A model generated the notes under the pieces. It had not been told where the DNA came from. It worked only from the letters and a program-made list of their open reading frames with translations, and did not search any database. Of a stretch of DNA of 64,000 nt, positions 45,001 through 52,984 are shown piece by piece. Origin of the DNA: Geothrix sp. 21YS21S-4 (GTDB lineage: Bacteria > Acidobacteriota > Holophagae > Holophagales > Holophagaceae); assembly GCF_030845995.1 (NCBI RefSeq), contig NZ_CP132719.1, positions 992,001-1,056,000 on the forward strand. Direction: 5' to 3'. Position 1 is the stretch's first letter, and every line of letters begins with the position of its first letter. The position numbers and the translations under genes were made by a program.

Positions 45001-45257
45001 TCAAGGTCCGGCGGATCTTCAAGGTCAACGAAGGCCGGCCCAACGCCGTCGATCTCCTCAAGAACGGCGAGGTCCAGTGGGTGATCAACACCCCCCTGGG
45101 CCGCGAGGCCTTCTTCGACGAGAGTTCCATCCGCAAAGAGGCCCTCCGCCTGAAGATCCCCTGCCTCACCAACCTCAGCGCCGCCCTCGCCGCCTGCGAA
45201 GCCGTCGAGACCCTGCGCGGCGAGATGAAGGTACGGGCCATCCAGACGCTGGGCTGA
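42048..45257 (+). CDS. carB: Carbamoyl-phosphate synthase large subunit
   Basis: 1069 residues, full length. Two homologous ATP-grasp halves: the carboxyphosphate half starts with [20 protein letters not shown] and the carbamoyl phosphate half with [19 protein letters not shown] near residue 560. A C-terminal MGS-like allosteric domain follows ([19 protein letters not shown]). It works with CarA. GAGG precedes ATG 42048. Its transcript is probably shared with carA across the hairpin. Confidence 0.97.
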   Translation: MPKRTDLKSVLVLGSGPIQIGQACEFDYSGTQALKALREEGIRTVLLNSNPASIMTDPGRADATYIEPLTLSVLEKIIEAEKPDAILPTVGGQTALNLAMEAHHSGLLERSGVMLIGAQPEAIKRGEDRQLFKALMDDLGLETCRGGFAHNMAEARDLLKLTGFPAIIRPSFTLGGSGGGIAYNVDEFETIVARGLDLSPTKQVLIEESILGWKEFELEVVRDLDDNVEVICSIENVDPMGVHTGDSITVAPALTLTDPEYQRMRDAALAVIRAVGVETGGSNIQFALDPETSRIIVIEMNPRVSRSSALASKATGFPIAWVATKLALGYRLWELPNAITRMTKAAFEPVLDYVVVKIPRFTFEKFPQAEKVLGTQMKSVGEVMSLGRSFQEALQKAVRSLEEGHRGISGALEGKLDLGRLKEHLITPGPQRLFWIYHALKAGHSVEELHRLTKITAWFLREIEEIVVLEGRLRSFPVDRLPEELLEKAKRAGFADAQIGVFCSGTEAEVAARREALGLRPAYKRVDTCAGEFKAETPYLYGTWEDYSEAEPTDRPKAIVLGSGPNRIGQGVEFDCCCVQAVEAIRASGVEAILINCNPETVSTDFDTSDRLYFEPLTFEHVKAVVDREASTGKLLGVFAQFGGQTPLKLASPLDAAGVKLLGTPLNTIMDAEDRERFGQALKRLGIPAPAWGMATSFEQAREVAQRLAYPVMVRPSFVLGGRAMAVVFDDAGLEKYMREAVAVSEDQPVLLDRFLDGAQELDIDVVCDGEEVAIAGLLAHIEEAGIHSGDSYAVIPALGVPQEILETVGGYARKLALDLGVRGLMNLQFAVKDGVAYCLEANPRASRTVPFVSKATGVDWAGVAARIGLGQTLKQQGITDGVPRAVSVKGVVFPFAKFPGVDPILGPEMKSTGEVMGIGETFGEAYAKALLAAGIPLPLSGTVFLTVNDADKARLPDLAQKLVALGFGLCATEGTARTLESVGLKVRRIFKVNEGRPNAVDLLKNGEVQWVINTPLGREAFFDESSIRKEALRLKIPCLTNLSAALAACEAVETLRGEMKVRAIQTLG

Positions 45258-45260
45258 AGC

Positions 45261-45384
45261 AACCGCGAAAGACGCGAAAGGGCGCGAAAAAAGAATTCGT
45301 ACCGCTGGGCGTTCGGAAGATCAAAGGATCATCGCCAAGGCCCCCCGTGCCCTGCTTTCGCGTCCTTTCGCGCTTTTCGCGGTT
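45261..45384. repeat. 124-bp inverted-repeat element with CGCGAAAG arms and shared core
   Basis: Left arm 45261-45289 and right arm 45356-45384, 29 nt each, 26 of 29 complementary. Each begins AACCGCGAAA and repeats CGCGAAAGN with 9-bp period. The 66-bp interior contains the core CCGCTGGGCGTTCGGAAGAT (45302-45321), which also occurs at 81-100 next to a different arm type. It begins 3 nt after the carB stop. Confidence 0.88.
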
Positions 45385-45408
45385 ACAGTCTTTGGTTCTG
45401 GAGGTTCC

Positions 45409-45810
45409 ATGTCCGTCGACGACCGCATCCAGTCCTTCCTCGCGTCCGATTCCTTCGCGGTGGTGGGCGCCAGCTCCGACCGCTCGAAGTTCGGGAACAA
45501 GGTCCTGCGCTGCTACCAGGAGCATGGGAAGGAGGTCTATCCCATCAATCCGCGGGCGGAGGAACTGGAAGGGCTGAAGGCCTATCCCTCGCTGGCGGCG
45601 CTGCCGGTGAAGGTGCCGGCGATCTCGGTCATCACGCCCCCGGCCATCACCGAACAGGTGGTGCGCGACGCGGCGGCGGCGGGCGTGAAGCACGTCTGGA
45701 TGCAGCCCGGCGCCGAGAGCGACGCGGCCATCCGCACGGCGGAATCCCTGGGGCTGAGCGTCATCGCCGGCGGCCCCTGCCTGCTGGTGGTCCTGGGCTT
45801 CCGGGGCTAG
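45409..45810 (+). CDS. CoA-binding protein (YccU/CoA_binding_2 family)
   Basis: 133 residues, a Rossmann-like CoA-binding domain: FAVVGASSDRSKFGNKV, then VYPINPRAEELEG, then MQPGAES. Homologues bind CoA or acyl-CoA; function not defined. GGAGG precedes ATG 45409. The next gene, an acyltransferase, starts 5 nt after its stop, so both may handle acyl-CoA. Confidence 0.9.
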   Translation: MSVDDRIQSFLASDSFAVVGASSDRSKFGNKVLRCYQEHGKEVYPINPRAEELEGLKAYPSLAALPVKVPAISVITPPAITEQVVRDAAAAGVKHVWMQPGAESDAAIRTAESLGLSVIAGGPCLLVVLGFRG

Positions 45811-45815
45811 GCCCC

Positions 45816-46727
45816 GTGTCCGGAGACCGGCCGCCCGTCCTGCTGTTTCCCGGCCAGGGGACGGAGGGCGTGGGCATGTCCGCGGGCTGGGACGGCCACG
45901 AACCCTGGGTCCGCACGCTCGAAGCCGCGGAAGCCCATGTGGGCCGCCCCCTGCGGCGCCTGATGGCGGAAGGGCCGGTCGAGGCGCTGCGCGCCCAGGA
46001 CTGCGCTCCGGCCGCGGTCCTGGCGCATTCCGTGGGCGTCTACCGCGCGTGGCGGGCGACGGTTCCCTTCGAGCCCCTCGCGGGCGCAGGTCACAGCATG
46101 GGGTTCTACTCGGCCCTGGTGGCCGCGGAAGTGGTGCCGCTGGAGGCCATCCTGGACCTGTTCGCCGAGGTGGATCGCCTGGGCGCCGCGGCCTTCGAGG
46201 CGCCCATGGGGATGGCGTTCGTGATCGGCGCCTCCGAAGCGGAGGTCCGCGGCGCGCTCGCGGAGCGGCCGGATCTGGTGCTGTCCAACCGCAACGGCCG
46301 CGCCCAGTTCACGGTGTCGGGTCCCCGCGCGTCGCTGGAGGCCCTGGTGGAGGCGCTCCGTCCCGTGGCGATGAAGGCGGGGCTCCTGCCGGTGCAGCAT
46401 CCTCTCCACGGCCCCCACATGGCGGCGCTGCTGCCGCCCCTCGCCCGTCGCCTGGCCGCCGTCCGGCCCGCGGCGCCGCGCTTTCCGCTGATCTCCTCCT
46501 TCGACGGGCGGCTGATCGCGGAGGGCGCCGCGGCCTGGGACGAAGGCCTCGCCACCGTGGCATTGCCGGTGGATTGGCTGGCCGTGGTGGCGCGGCTGAA
46601 GGCCCTTGGCGCGCCTTTGGCGGAGTGCGGCCATGGGAGCCAACTGGCGGGGCTGACCCGCTGGGCGGACCGGGAGCTGGTGGTCCATTCCCTCCAGGCG
46701 CCGCGGCCCGTAGCCGAGGGAAAGTAA
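45816..46727 (+). CDS. ACP S-malonyltransferase-like protein (FabD superfamily)
   Basis: 303 residues. FPGQGTEGVGM at the N-terminus, nucleophile Ser in GHSMGFYSAL near residue 93, and the His-containing HPLHGPHMAALL later, all as in FabD. The start is GTG 45816. It is not in a fab cluster and is more divergent than typical FabD, so it may be a stand-alone acyltransferase for a specialised pathway. An 88-nt gap follows. Confidence 0.82.
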   Translation: MSGDRPPVLLFPGQGTEGVGMSAGWDGHEPWVRTLEAAEAHVGRPLRRLMAEGPVEALRAQDCAPAAVLAHSVGVYRAWRATVPFEPLAGAGHSMGFYSALVAAEVVPLEAILDLFAEVDRLGAAAFEAPMGMAFVIGASEAEVRGALAERPDLVLSNRNGRAQFTVSGPRASLEALVEALRPVAMKAGLLPVQHPLHGPHMAALLPPLARRLAAVRPAAPRFPLISSFDGRLIAEGAAAWDEGLATVALPVDWLAVVARLKALGAPLAECGHGSQLAGLTRWADRELVVHSLQAPRPVAEGK

Positions 46728-46815
46728 AAAATCGGCCAATTTTTGGTGACCGCCGCCGGGACATCGCTTCCCTGATCTGGCATCATGCCCCCTGACTCCT
46801 TCTCAGGACCGCCCG

Positions 46816-48639
46816 ATGCCGGCCCCTTCTCTCCTCCTCGGTGATGCGCTCGCCAACCGGTGTTCCCAGGTTCTGTACCGCTGCCTGGAGGAGGTTGGAA
46901 GCACCAAGGGCGCCCTCTACCTCCGGCCTTCGGGCGGCGGCGGATTCCAGGTGGTGAGCTTCTACGGCTGGCCCCGCGGGACGCGCCCCCCCGTGGCTCT
47001 GGCGGAGGATCATCCCCTCGTGGTGAAGGTCCACCGGGAACGGCGGGCCTTCGTGGTGAACGACGCTTCCGGCTCACCCGAGCTGGCCGCGTTCGGGCAG
47101 GGCGGGGAATGGCCCCGCTACTTCATCGCGCCGGTCTACCTCCAGGGGGACTGGGTGGGCCTTCTGGTCCAGCGGGACCGGATCAAGGGCGGGACCTTCG
47201 ACCTGGAGCGCGACGGGCCTCCCACGCTGGCCATCTGCGAGGATCTGGCCGCGGGGCTGAAGGTCTTCCGGTTCGACGGGGGCGGAGAGGCGGTACCCTT
47301 CCGGGACCCCCAGCCCGAGGTCACCTCTCCCGGCACGGGCGTGGACTTCGTCCCGACTTCCCCCGGGACGGGGGTCGAGGCGCTGCCCACGGCCGCCGCC
47401 TTGATCGACGAGGTGGCGCCTCCGCCGGAGCGCCTGCTTCCTCCGCCGGGGCTGGGCGCCGAGAGCGTGCCGGCGGGCGAGAACCGCCCCCCGGCCAGCG
47501 GCCCCGGGCAGCAGGAGCACCTGTTCGGGTTTCTCGGCGGACAGGCGGGCTACGCGCCCCTGCCGTGGGAAGGCGACCGCACCCTCAGCGGCTGGGTGGC
47601 GCCCGCGTCCGACGAAGTCCCCCGCCGGCCGGGGATGGTGCCCCCGGAGCAGCGGGCCTACTTCTGGGAGGTGGCCGGGTTGCTGGGCGAGATCCTGTCG
47701 GCCAGCGCCGTGGTGCTGTGGATCGAGGATCCGGAGGAGATCCGGCCGCTGCTGGCCTACAGCATGTTTCCCCTGTCCGCGGACCTGCAGCAGCAGATCC
47801 TCGCCCACGCCACCTTCCACCTTCCGGAGGTGCGGGAGCCGGAACTGCGCCTGATCACGCGGACGGAGATGCCCGAGGTCCCCGAGCTGAAGGGCGCGTT
47901 CGCCACCTACCTCCCGCTGCTGCTCAACGAAGCGCCCCACGGCTACGACCTGCTGATGGTGTTCCGGGTGGAGGACCACTCGTTCTCGCGGACGGAGATC
48001 GAGGCCATCCATCAGCTGGCGCGGATGCTGGGCCTCTACCTGCAGGAGGCGCGGCTGCACGAGCGCTACCACCACGCGTTCCTGTCCGTGAGCCACCGCA
48101 TCCTGAAATCCGGCGAGGCCCGCGTCCCGGCCCTCCGTCCCCACAGCCTGGCCACGGCCCGGCTGGCGCGGGAGCTGGCCCTCCGCCTGGAGCTGCCCAC
48201 GGAGGAGGTGGAGGCGATCAGCATCGCGGCGATCCTGCACGACGTGGGGATGCTGATGCTCGATCCCGGGATGCTCGCCAAGGCGCAGCTGACGGACGAC
48301 GAGATGCGGAAGGTGCGGAACCATCCGGAGCTGGCGGCGGTGTTCCTGCGCGACCTCCGCTTCCCCTTCGACGTGGTGCGGATGATCCGGCACCACCACG
48401 AGCGCTGGGACGGCCGCGGGTATCCCGAGGGCCTGCGCGAGACCGCCATTCCCATCGGCAGCCGGATCATCGGGCTGATCGAGGCCTACGAGGTGATGAC
48501 CAGCGGGAAGGGCTACCGGCGCCCCCGGGGCTTCCGGCAAGTCCTGGCGGAGATCCACAACGAGGCGGGCTCCCAGTTCGATCCCACCGTGGTGGAGGCC
48601 TTTTCCGACCTGATGACCAGGAAGGATGGGCGGGCCTGA
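46816..48639 (+). CDS. GAF-like and HD-GYP domain protein
   Basis: 607 residues. An N-terminal GAF-like domain (about 5-155), a Pro/Gly-rich linker with a duplicated TSPGTGV, a second GAF-like domain (about 275-415), and a C-terminal HD-GYP-type phosphohydrolase with His475-Asp476 in ILHDVGML and HHHERWDGRGYPEGL. HD-GYP proteins hydrolyse c-di-GMP or related nucleotides. With the diguanylate cyclase at 38926, the window holds both sides of c-di-GMP turnover. No membrane segment. Confidence 0.88.
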   Translation: MPAPSLLLGDALANRCSQVLYRCLEEVGSTKGALYLRPSGGGGFQVVSFYGWPRGTRPPVALAEDHPLVVKVHRERRAFVVNDASGSPELAAFGQGGEWPRYFIAPVYLQGDWVGLLVQRDRIKGGTFDLERDGPPTLAICEDLAAGLKVFRFDGGGEAVPFRDPQPEVTSPGTGVDFVPTSPGTGVEALPTAAALIDEVAPPPERLLPPPGLGAESVPAGENRPPASGPGQQEHLFGFLGGQAGYAPLPWEGDRTLSGWVAPASDEVPRRPGMVPPEQRAYFWEVAGLLGEILSASAVVLWIEDPEEIRPLLAYSMFPLSADLQQQILAHATFHLPEVREPELRLITRTEMPEVPELKGAFATYLPLLLNEAPHGYDLLMVFRVEDHSFSRTEIEAIHQLARMLGLYLQEARLHERYHHAFLSVSHRILKSGEARVPALRPHSLATARLARELALRLELPTEEVEAISIAAILHDVGMLMLDPGMLAKAQLTDDEMRKVRNHPELAAVFLRDLRFPFDVVRMIRHHHERWDGRGYPEGLRETAIPIGSRIIGLIEAYEVMTSGKGYRRPRGFRQVLAEIHNEAGSQFDPTVVEAFSDLMTRKDGRA

Positions 48640-48661
48640 TATTTTGAAGGGAGGAGCATCC

Positions 48662-49207
48662 ATGCCCTCTCGCCGTTCCCAGCGCGGATTCACCATGGCC
48701 CTCGCCCTCGCCCTGGCGGTGGTGATGGGCCTGATGCTGATGAAGAGCGGGCCGAACATGATCGCCGAGGTCCAGCGGGAGAACGAGGCGGAGCTGATCT
48801 TCCGGGGGGAGGCGATGGCCACCGCGCTGCGGATCTACTTCGCCAAGGCCGGGCGCTATCCCACGGACCTGGACGAGCTGATGAAGGTCCGCCCCCGGAT
48901 CCTCCGGCAGAAGTACAAGGACCCGATGACCGCCGACGGGCAGTGGGAGCTGATCACCCAGGTGCAGCCCGGCGCGTCGGGCAACAAGGACGGGCTGCCC
49001 ATCGTGGGGGTCCGCAGCCACAGCATGCTGGACAGCTTCCGCATCTACCAGAACAAGACGCTGGTCCACGACTGGATCTTCACGGCGGACCAGAACCTGC
49101 TGGGCGTGGCGCCGGTGGTGGACGATGAGAAGGTCCGCTCCCTCCTCAAGGGGACCGTGAGCAAGGGCACCACCGACGCGGCCACGACGACCGCGACCAA
49201 ACCCTGA
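48662..49207 (+). CDS. Pseudopilin-like secretion protein
   Basis: 181 residues. An N-terminal basic head SRRSQRG then a long hydrophobic helix FTMALALALAVVMGLMLM, as in type IV/II pseudopilins, and a globular part with FAKAGRYPTDLDELMK similar to GspG-like proteins. The usual Glu at position 5 of the mature helix is absent (Ala instead). The C-terminus is Thr/Ala-rich. GGGAGGAG precedes ATG 48662. It overlaps the next gene by 1 nt (TGATG). Confidence 0.7.
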   Translation: MPSRRSQRGFTMALALALAVVMGLMLMKSGPNMIAEVQRENEAELIFRGEAMATALRIYFAKAGRYPTDLDELMKVRPRILRQKYKDPMTADGQWELITQVQPGASGNKDGLPIVGVRSHSMLDSFRIYQNKTLVHDWIFTADQNLLGVAPVVDDEKVRSLLKGTVSKGTTDAATTTATKP

Positions 49208-50373
49208 TGCGCCCTTCCGCGGCTTTGGCCGCCCTGCTCCTGATGCCCGCCCTGGCCGCCCAGGATTTCCAGGCCTGGGCCCGCGGGCTGGAGGCCCGGA
49301 ACATCGCCGTTTCCGCCGGGATCTGGGACGTGGAGACGGGCAGGGCGCTGGAGCGGTACCTGGACGGCCAGGCCCTCGTTCCCGCCAGCACCACCAAGGT
49401 CGTCACCACCTACGCCATCCTCAAGACCCTCAAGCCCGAATCCGTCATCGAGACGGAGGTCTGGGGCGACCTCCGCGACGGCGTGGTCCAGGGGGACCTC
49501 ACCTTCAAGGGCGACGGCGACCCGCTGTTCACCAGCGAGCGCATCTGGATGTTGGCGCAGAGCCTGAAGCGCCAGGGCGTCCGCCGCGTGACCGGCAGCG
49601 TGCGGCTGGACCAGAGCGCCTTCGACGCCCAGCGTCGGCCCGTGGGATGGGAGAACACGTCCGCCGACACGCTGCCCGAGGTGAGGGCCCTCTCCGTCAA
49701 CTTCAACCGGGACGACAACGGGCGGCCCGTGGCGGATCCCGATCGCGCCGCGCGCGAGACCCTCCAGCGGATCCTGCAGGAATCCGGAATCCCCGTCGAA
49801 GGCCGCGTTCCCGCGGTGGAACCCATCGCCGGGCCCGCGCCGCGAAAACTCGCCGCGTGGACCTCGCCTCCCCTGCGGGCGGTGGTCCAGGACGTCAACA
49901 AGTGGTCCAACAACTTCATGGCGGAGATGCTGGTGCGCCGCTTCGGCGCCGGCTCCTGGCCCCGGGGCGTCCAGCGCGTCCAGGACTTCTACCGCACGGC
50001 CTTCGACCTCGGTCCTGACGCCATCCGCATCACGGACGGCTCGGGGCTGAGCAAGGAGAACCGCCTGTCGGCGCGCATCCTCGCCATCATCCTGCGGGGC
50101 GCCTACCACGACTTCGAGGTGGGTCCCGAGTTCGTGTCTTCGCTCAAGATCATCGGAGGCGAGCCCTGGCAGCTGCGGGTGAAGGACGCCAACCTCGCGC
50201 GCCGCGTGCGGGTGAAGACCGGCCACCTCGACCGCGTCACCAGCCTGTGCGGCTATCTTCAGACCCTGGACGGCCGGGTGCGCGTCTTCGCGATCCTCCT
50301 GAACGGCGCCGCGCGGGAGGAGGACATCTGGGAGCAGGTCTCCCGCTGGGCCAACGAGGCGCCGCCTCCATAG
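49207..50373 (+). CDS. dacB: D-alanyl-D-alanine carboxypeptidase/endopeptidase (PBP4)
   Basis: 388 residues. Signal peptide (AALLLMPALAAQ), then SxxK with Ser61-Thr-Thr-Lys64 in PASTTK, a DGSGLSKENRLS segment and KTG in VRVKTGHLD. This is the S13 family that trims and cleaves peptidoglycan cross-links in the periplasm. Slightly shorter than E. coli DacB (477 residues) because the inserted domain is reduced. Confidence 0.9.
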   Translation: MRPSAALAALLLMPALAAQDFQAWARGLEARNIAVSAGIWDVETGRALERYLDGQALVPASTTKVVTTYAILKTLKPESVIETEVWGDLRDGVVQGDLTFKGDGDPLFTSERIWMLAQSLKRQGVRRVTGSVRLDQSAFDAQRRPVGWENTSADTLPEVRALSVNFNRDDNGRPVADPDRAARETLQRILQESGIPVEGRVPAVEPIAGPAPRKLAAWTSPPLRAVVQDVNKWSNNFMAEMLVRRFGAGSWPRGVQRVQDFYRTAFDLGPDAIRITDGSGLSKENRLSARILAIILRGAYHDFEVGPEFVSSLKIIGGEPWQLRVKDANLARRVRVKTGHLDRVTSLCGYLQTLDGRVRVFAILLNGAAREEDIWEQVSRWANEAPPP

Positions 50374-50417
50374 TTGATCTGCAGGTGGGAGTGGAGGATA
50401 AAGGGACGGGAGGCTTC

Positions 50418-50792
50418 ATGCCGCGCATCGCCATCGTGGACGACAGCCGCCTCATCCGGGCCTTCACGGCCTCCGCCCTCCAGGCGAGGGGATTCGAGGT
50501 CGTGGAAGTGGATCCCACCTCCCTGTTCGACGTGCTGCAGATCCTGCGGGCGGAAGCGGTGGACATGCTGCTGGTGGATCTCCTGATGCCCGCCTGTCCC
50601 GGCGAGAAGCTGGTGCGGGCCTGCCGGGCCGACGAACGGCTGAAGGAACTCCCCATCCTGATGGTGTCGGCCCACCGCGACGAGGAGACGGTGCTGTTCC
50701 TCCAGTCGCTGGGCGTGTCCGGCTTCCTGTTGAAGCCCGTGGACGCCGCGACGCTGGCGGACCGGGTGACCGAGGTCCTTGCCGCGGGCTGA
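50418..50792 (+). CDS. Stand-alone response regulator receiver (CheY-like)
   Basis: 124 residues, a single receiver domain. Acidic pocket in IVDDSRLIR, phosphoacceptor Asp in MLLVDLLMP near residue 54, and Lys in FLLKPVD. There is no output domain, so it acts by protein contacts. GGGAGG precedes ATG 50418. The partner kinase is unknown. Confidence 0.92.
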   Translation: MPRIAIVDDSRLIRAFTASALQARGFEVVEVDPTSLFDVLQILRAEAVDMLLVDLLMPACPGEKLVRACRADERLKELPILMVSAHRDEETVLFLQSLGVSGFLLKPVDAATLADRVTEVLAAG

Positions 50793-50816
50793 GCCGCTCC
50801 GGGGGAGGTTGGAAGA

Positions 50817-51707
50817 ATGGACGGAACGGAGGCGCGGGACGCCAGGGGGCTGGCGGCCCTGATTCTGGGGGCTTCGCTCCTGGGGTTCGCCGCGATGCTG
50901 GTGCGCTGGGCCGCTCCCGCGGGACCGCTGGCGGTGGGCTTCTACCGCATGGCGATCGCCCTGCCGCCCGTGGCATGGCTGGCGTGGAAGGCCCGCCGGC
51001 CGGACCGCCCGGAGATCATGCGGGCCCGCGGCTGGTGCGCGCTCGCGGGCGTCTGCTTCGTGGCGGACCTGTGGATGTGGCACTCCGCCCTGCACCACAC
51101 GAGCGCCGCCAACGCCACCCTCCTGGTGGCCCTGGCGCCCATCTGGGTGGCCGTGGTGTCCGTGGCCTGGATGGGCGCCAAGCTGCGGAAGGGCTTCTGG
51201 GCGGGCGTGATCCTGGCGCTCCTGGGCGCTCTGATCCTGGGCTTCGCCAAGGGCGCCCGCTGGGGCACGGGCCGGGGCGAACTGCTGGGTGCCCTGGCTT
51301 CCCTGGCCTACGGCGCCTTCACCTTGGCCCTGGGCCGCGCGCGGCGGGACCTCAGCGCACCCGAGGCCCTGTTCTGGGTGATCCTCTGGTGCACGGCGGG
51401 CTTCGGGATCCTGGGACTCGCCCACGGCGAGACCTTCGGCGGCTATCCGGTCCGTGCCTGGTGGGCCCTGGCGGGCCTGGGCCTGGTGGTGCAGGTGGCG
51501 GCCTGGTGGCTGATCACCTGGGGCATGGGCCACGTGCCCACCAACCTCGGCGCCATGGGCCTCATGGTGCAGCCCGTCGCCACGGTGGCCCTGGGCTGGC
51601 TGCTGTTGGGCGAATCCGTGCGGCCCCTGCAGGGGGTGGGGACGCTCCTCGTCCTGGCGGGCATCGCGGCCTGCGCCTTCGCGCGGCCGACCGCTACTCG
51701 GGCGTGA
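50817..51707 (+). CDS. EamA/DMT family transporter
   Basis: 296 residues with ten membrane helices in two EamA repeats (first repeat ends GALILGFAKG; second contains PVATVALGWLLLGE). The family exports metabolites such as amino acids. Substrate unknown. GGAGG precedes ATG 50817. Its 3' end overlaps the convergent ABC ATPase gene by 14 bp. Confidence 0.9.
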   Translation: MDGTEARDARGLAALILGASLLGFAAMLVRWAAPAGPLAVGFYRMAIALPPVAWLAWKARRPDRPEIMRARGWCALAGVCFVADLWMWHSALHHTSAANATLLVALAPIWVAVVSVAWMGAKLRKGFWAGVILALLGALILGFAKGARWGTGRGELLGALASLAYGAFTLALGRARRDLSAPEALFWVILWCTAGFGILGLAHGETFGGYPVRAWWALAGLGLVVQVAAWWLITWGMGHVPTNLGAMGLMVQPVATVALGWLLLGESVRPLQGVGTLLVLAGIAACAFARPTATRA

Positions 51708-52977
51708 GGACGCCCCGCTCCTCGCGATAGGCGAAGAGTTCGCCGAACCGGCCCCACGCGACGATGGTCTCGAAGGTCAGGTCGGAGTTCTCCATGGGCA
51801 GGCGGGAGTGGATCTCGGCGAGGACTTCCTCCCGGGACAGCTTGCCCTCGTGGAATTCCAGCAGGTCCCGGATGACGCGGAACAGCTTGAGGTCCAGGAG
51901 CCGCTCCTTCCAGATCTCCTTGCGCTCCTCCATCCCCGCGCGGATGAAGCGCGTACCGAGGGGCGTGAGCAGGACCATGCGCTTGGGCGTGTCCACCAGG
52001 TCGAGCATTTCCGCGGCCTTCACGGAGGCCAGCACCTTCTCGAAGGGGACGTGGGTGGCGGCCACCACCTGGAAGAGTTCGGAACTGCCCCCCTGGGTTT
52101 CCAGATACTCCATCAGGCCCAGGATATCGGTGCTCTGGGCGTTGGGGAGGGGCTCGATGACGTCGGGCCCGAGCGAAGGCTCCACGGTGGTGACCTGGAT
52201 GTCGGGCAGTTCGGTGGAGGTGATGATGTCGTGCAGCTGGTCCACCAGCCGGAGGAACTCCGGCGAGCGCGTGTCGCGGGGGCGGGGCAGGGTGTTCTCC
52301 ACGATGGTCCGCACGCGGCCGGGATTCGCGGACAGGACGGCAATGCGGTCGGCCATGTAGGCCACTTCCTTGATGTCGTGGCTGACCATCAGGATGGACG
52401 AGGGGTTGCGCTCGGCGTCCTCCCAGATGTCCAGGATTTCCGCCCGGAGGCCTTCCGCGGTGAGGGCGTCCACCTGGCTGAAGGGCTCGTCCATGAACAG
52501 GATCTCGGGATCCACGCTCAGCGCCCGGGCCATGCCGACGCGCTGCTTCATCCCGCCGGACAATTCGCGGGGGTAGGCCTCCTCGAAACCCTCCAGGCCC
52601 ACCAGGGTGATGGCCCGGTCCGCCCGGGACTTGACCTCCTCCTCGGGCAGGCCCTTGGCGCGGAGCACCGTCCGGACGTTCTCCTCCACCGTCATCCACG
52701 GGTAGAGGGCGAAGCCCTGGAAGACGATGGACACGCCGGGATTGAGGCTCTCCAGCCGCGCCCCGTGGTACCGCACGTCGCCCTTGGTGGGGCTGATCAG
52801 CCCCGCGAAGATCCGCAGGATGGTGGATTTTCCGCAGCCCGAGGGCCCGATGAGGCACAGCACCTCGTTGGGGCGGATGTCGAGGTTGATGTCTTCCAGC
52901 ACGCGCAGGAGGTTGCCCCCGCCGCGGTCGAAGGACTTCCGGACGGCCTTGAGTTCGCAGATCGGAGCGTCAGCCAT
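51694..52977 (-). CDS. ABC importer ATPase with AAA-associated C-terminal domain
   Basis: 427 residues. A nitrate/sulfonate/taurine-type nucleotide-binding domain (Walker A GPSGCGKST, signature ELSGGMKQRVGMARA, Walker B ILFMDEPFSQVD, H-loop MVSHDIKE) plus a C-terminal region of about 150 residues (AAA-associated domain, probably regulatory). It pairs with the double permease 7 nt upstream on the same strand. Confidence 0.93.
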   Translation of the reverse strand: MADAPICELKAVRKSFDRGGGNLLRVLEDINLDIRPNEVLCLIGPSGCGKSTILRIFAGLISPTKGDVRYHGARLESLNPGVSIVFQGFALYPWMTVEENVRTVLRAKGLPEEEVKSRADRAITLVGLEGFEEAYPRELSGGMKQRVGMARALSVDPEILFMDEPFSQVDALTAEGLRAEILDIWEDAERNPSSILMVSHDIKEVAYMADRIAVLSANPGRVRTIVENTLPRPRDTRSPEFLRLVDQLHDIITSTELPDIQVTTVEPSLGPDVIEPLPNAQSTDILGLMEYLETQGGSSELFQVVAATHVPFEKVLASVKAAEMLDLVDTPKRMVLLTPLGTRFIRAGMEERKEIWKERLLDLKLFRVIRDLLEFHEGKLSREEVLAEIHSRLPMENSDLTFETIVAWGRFGELFAYREERGVLTPE

Positions 52978-52984
52978 GGGGCAC

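Noticed and set aside
42029-45577. 1182-residue plus-strand frame overlapping carB
   Set aside because: Out-of-frame shadow rich in Arg, Gly and Pro; carB is unambiguous in another frame.
47328-47397. Duplicated TSPGTGV in the HD-GYP protein linker as a functional repeat
   Set aside because: Two copies in a low-complexity Pro/Gly linker; probably simple slippage.
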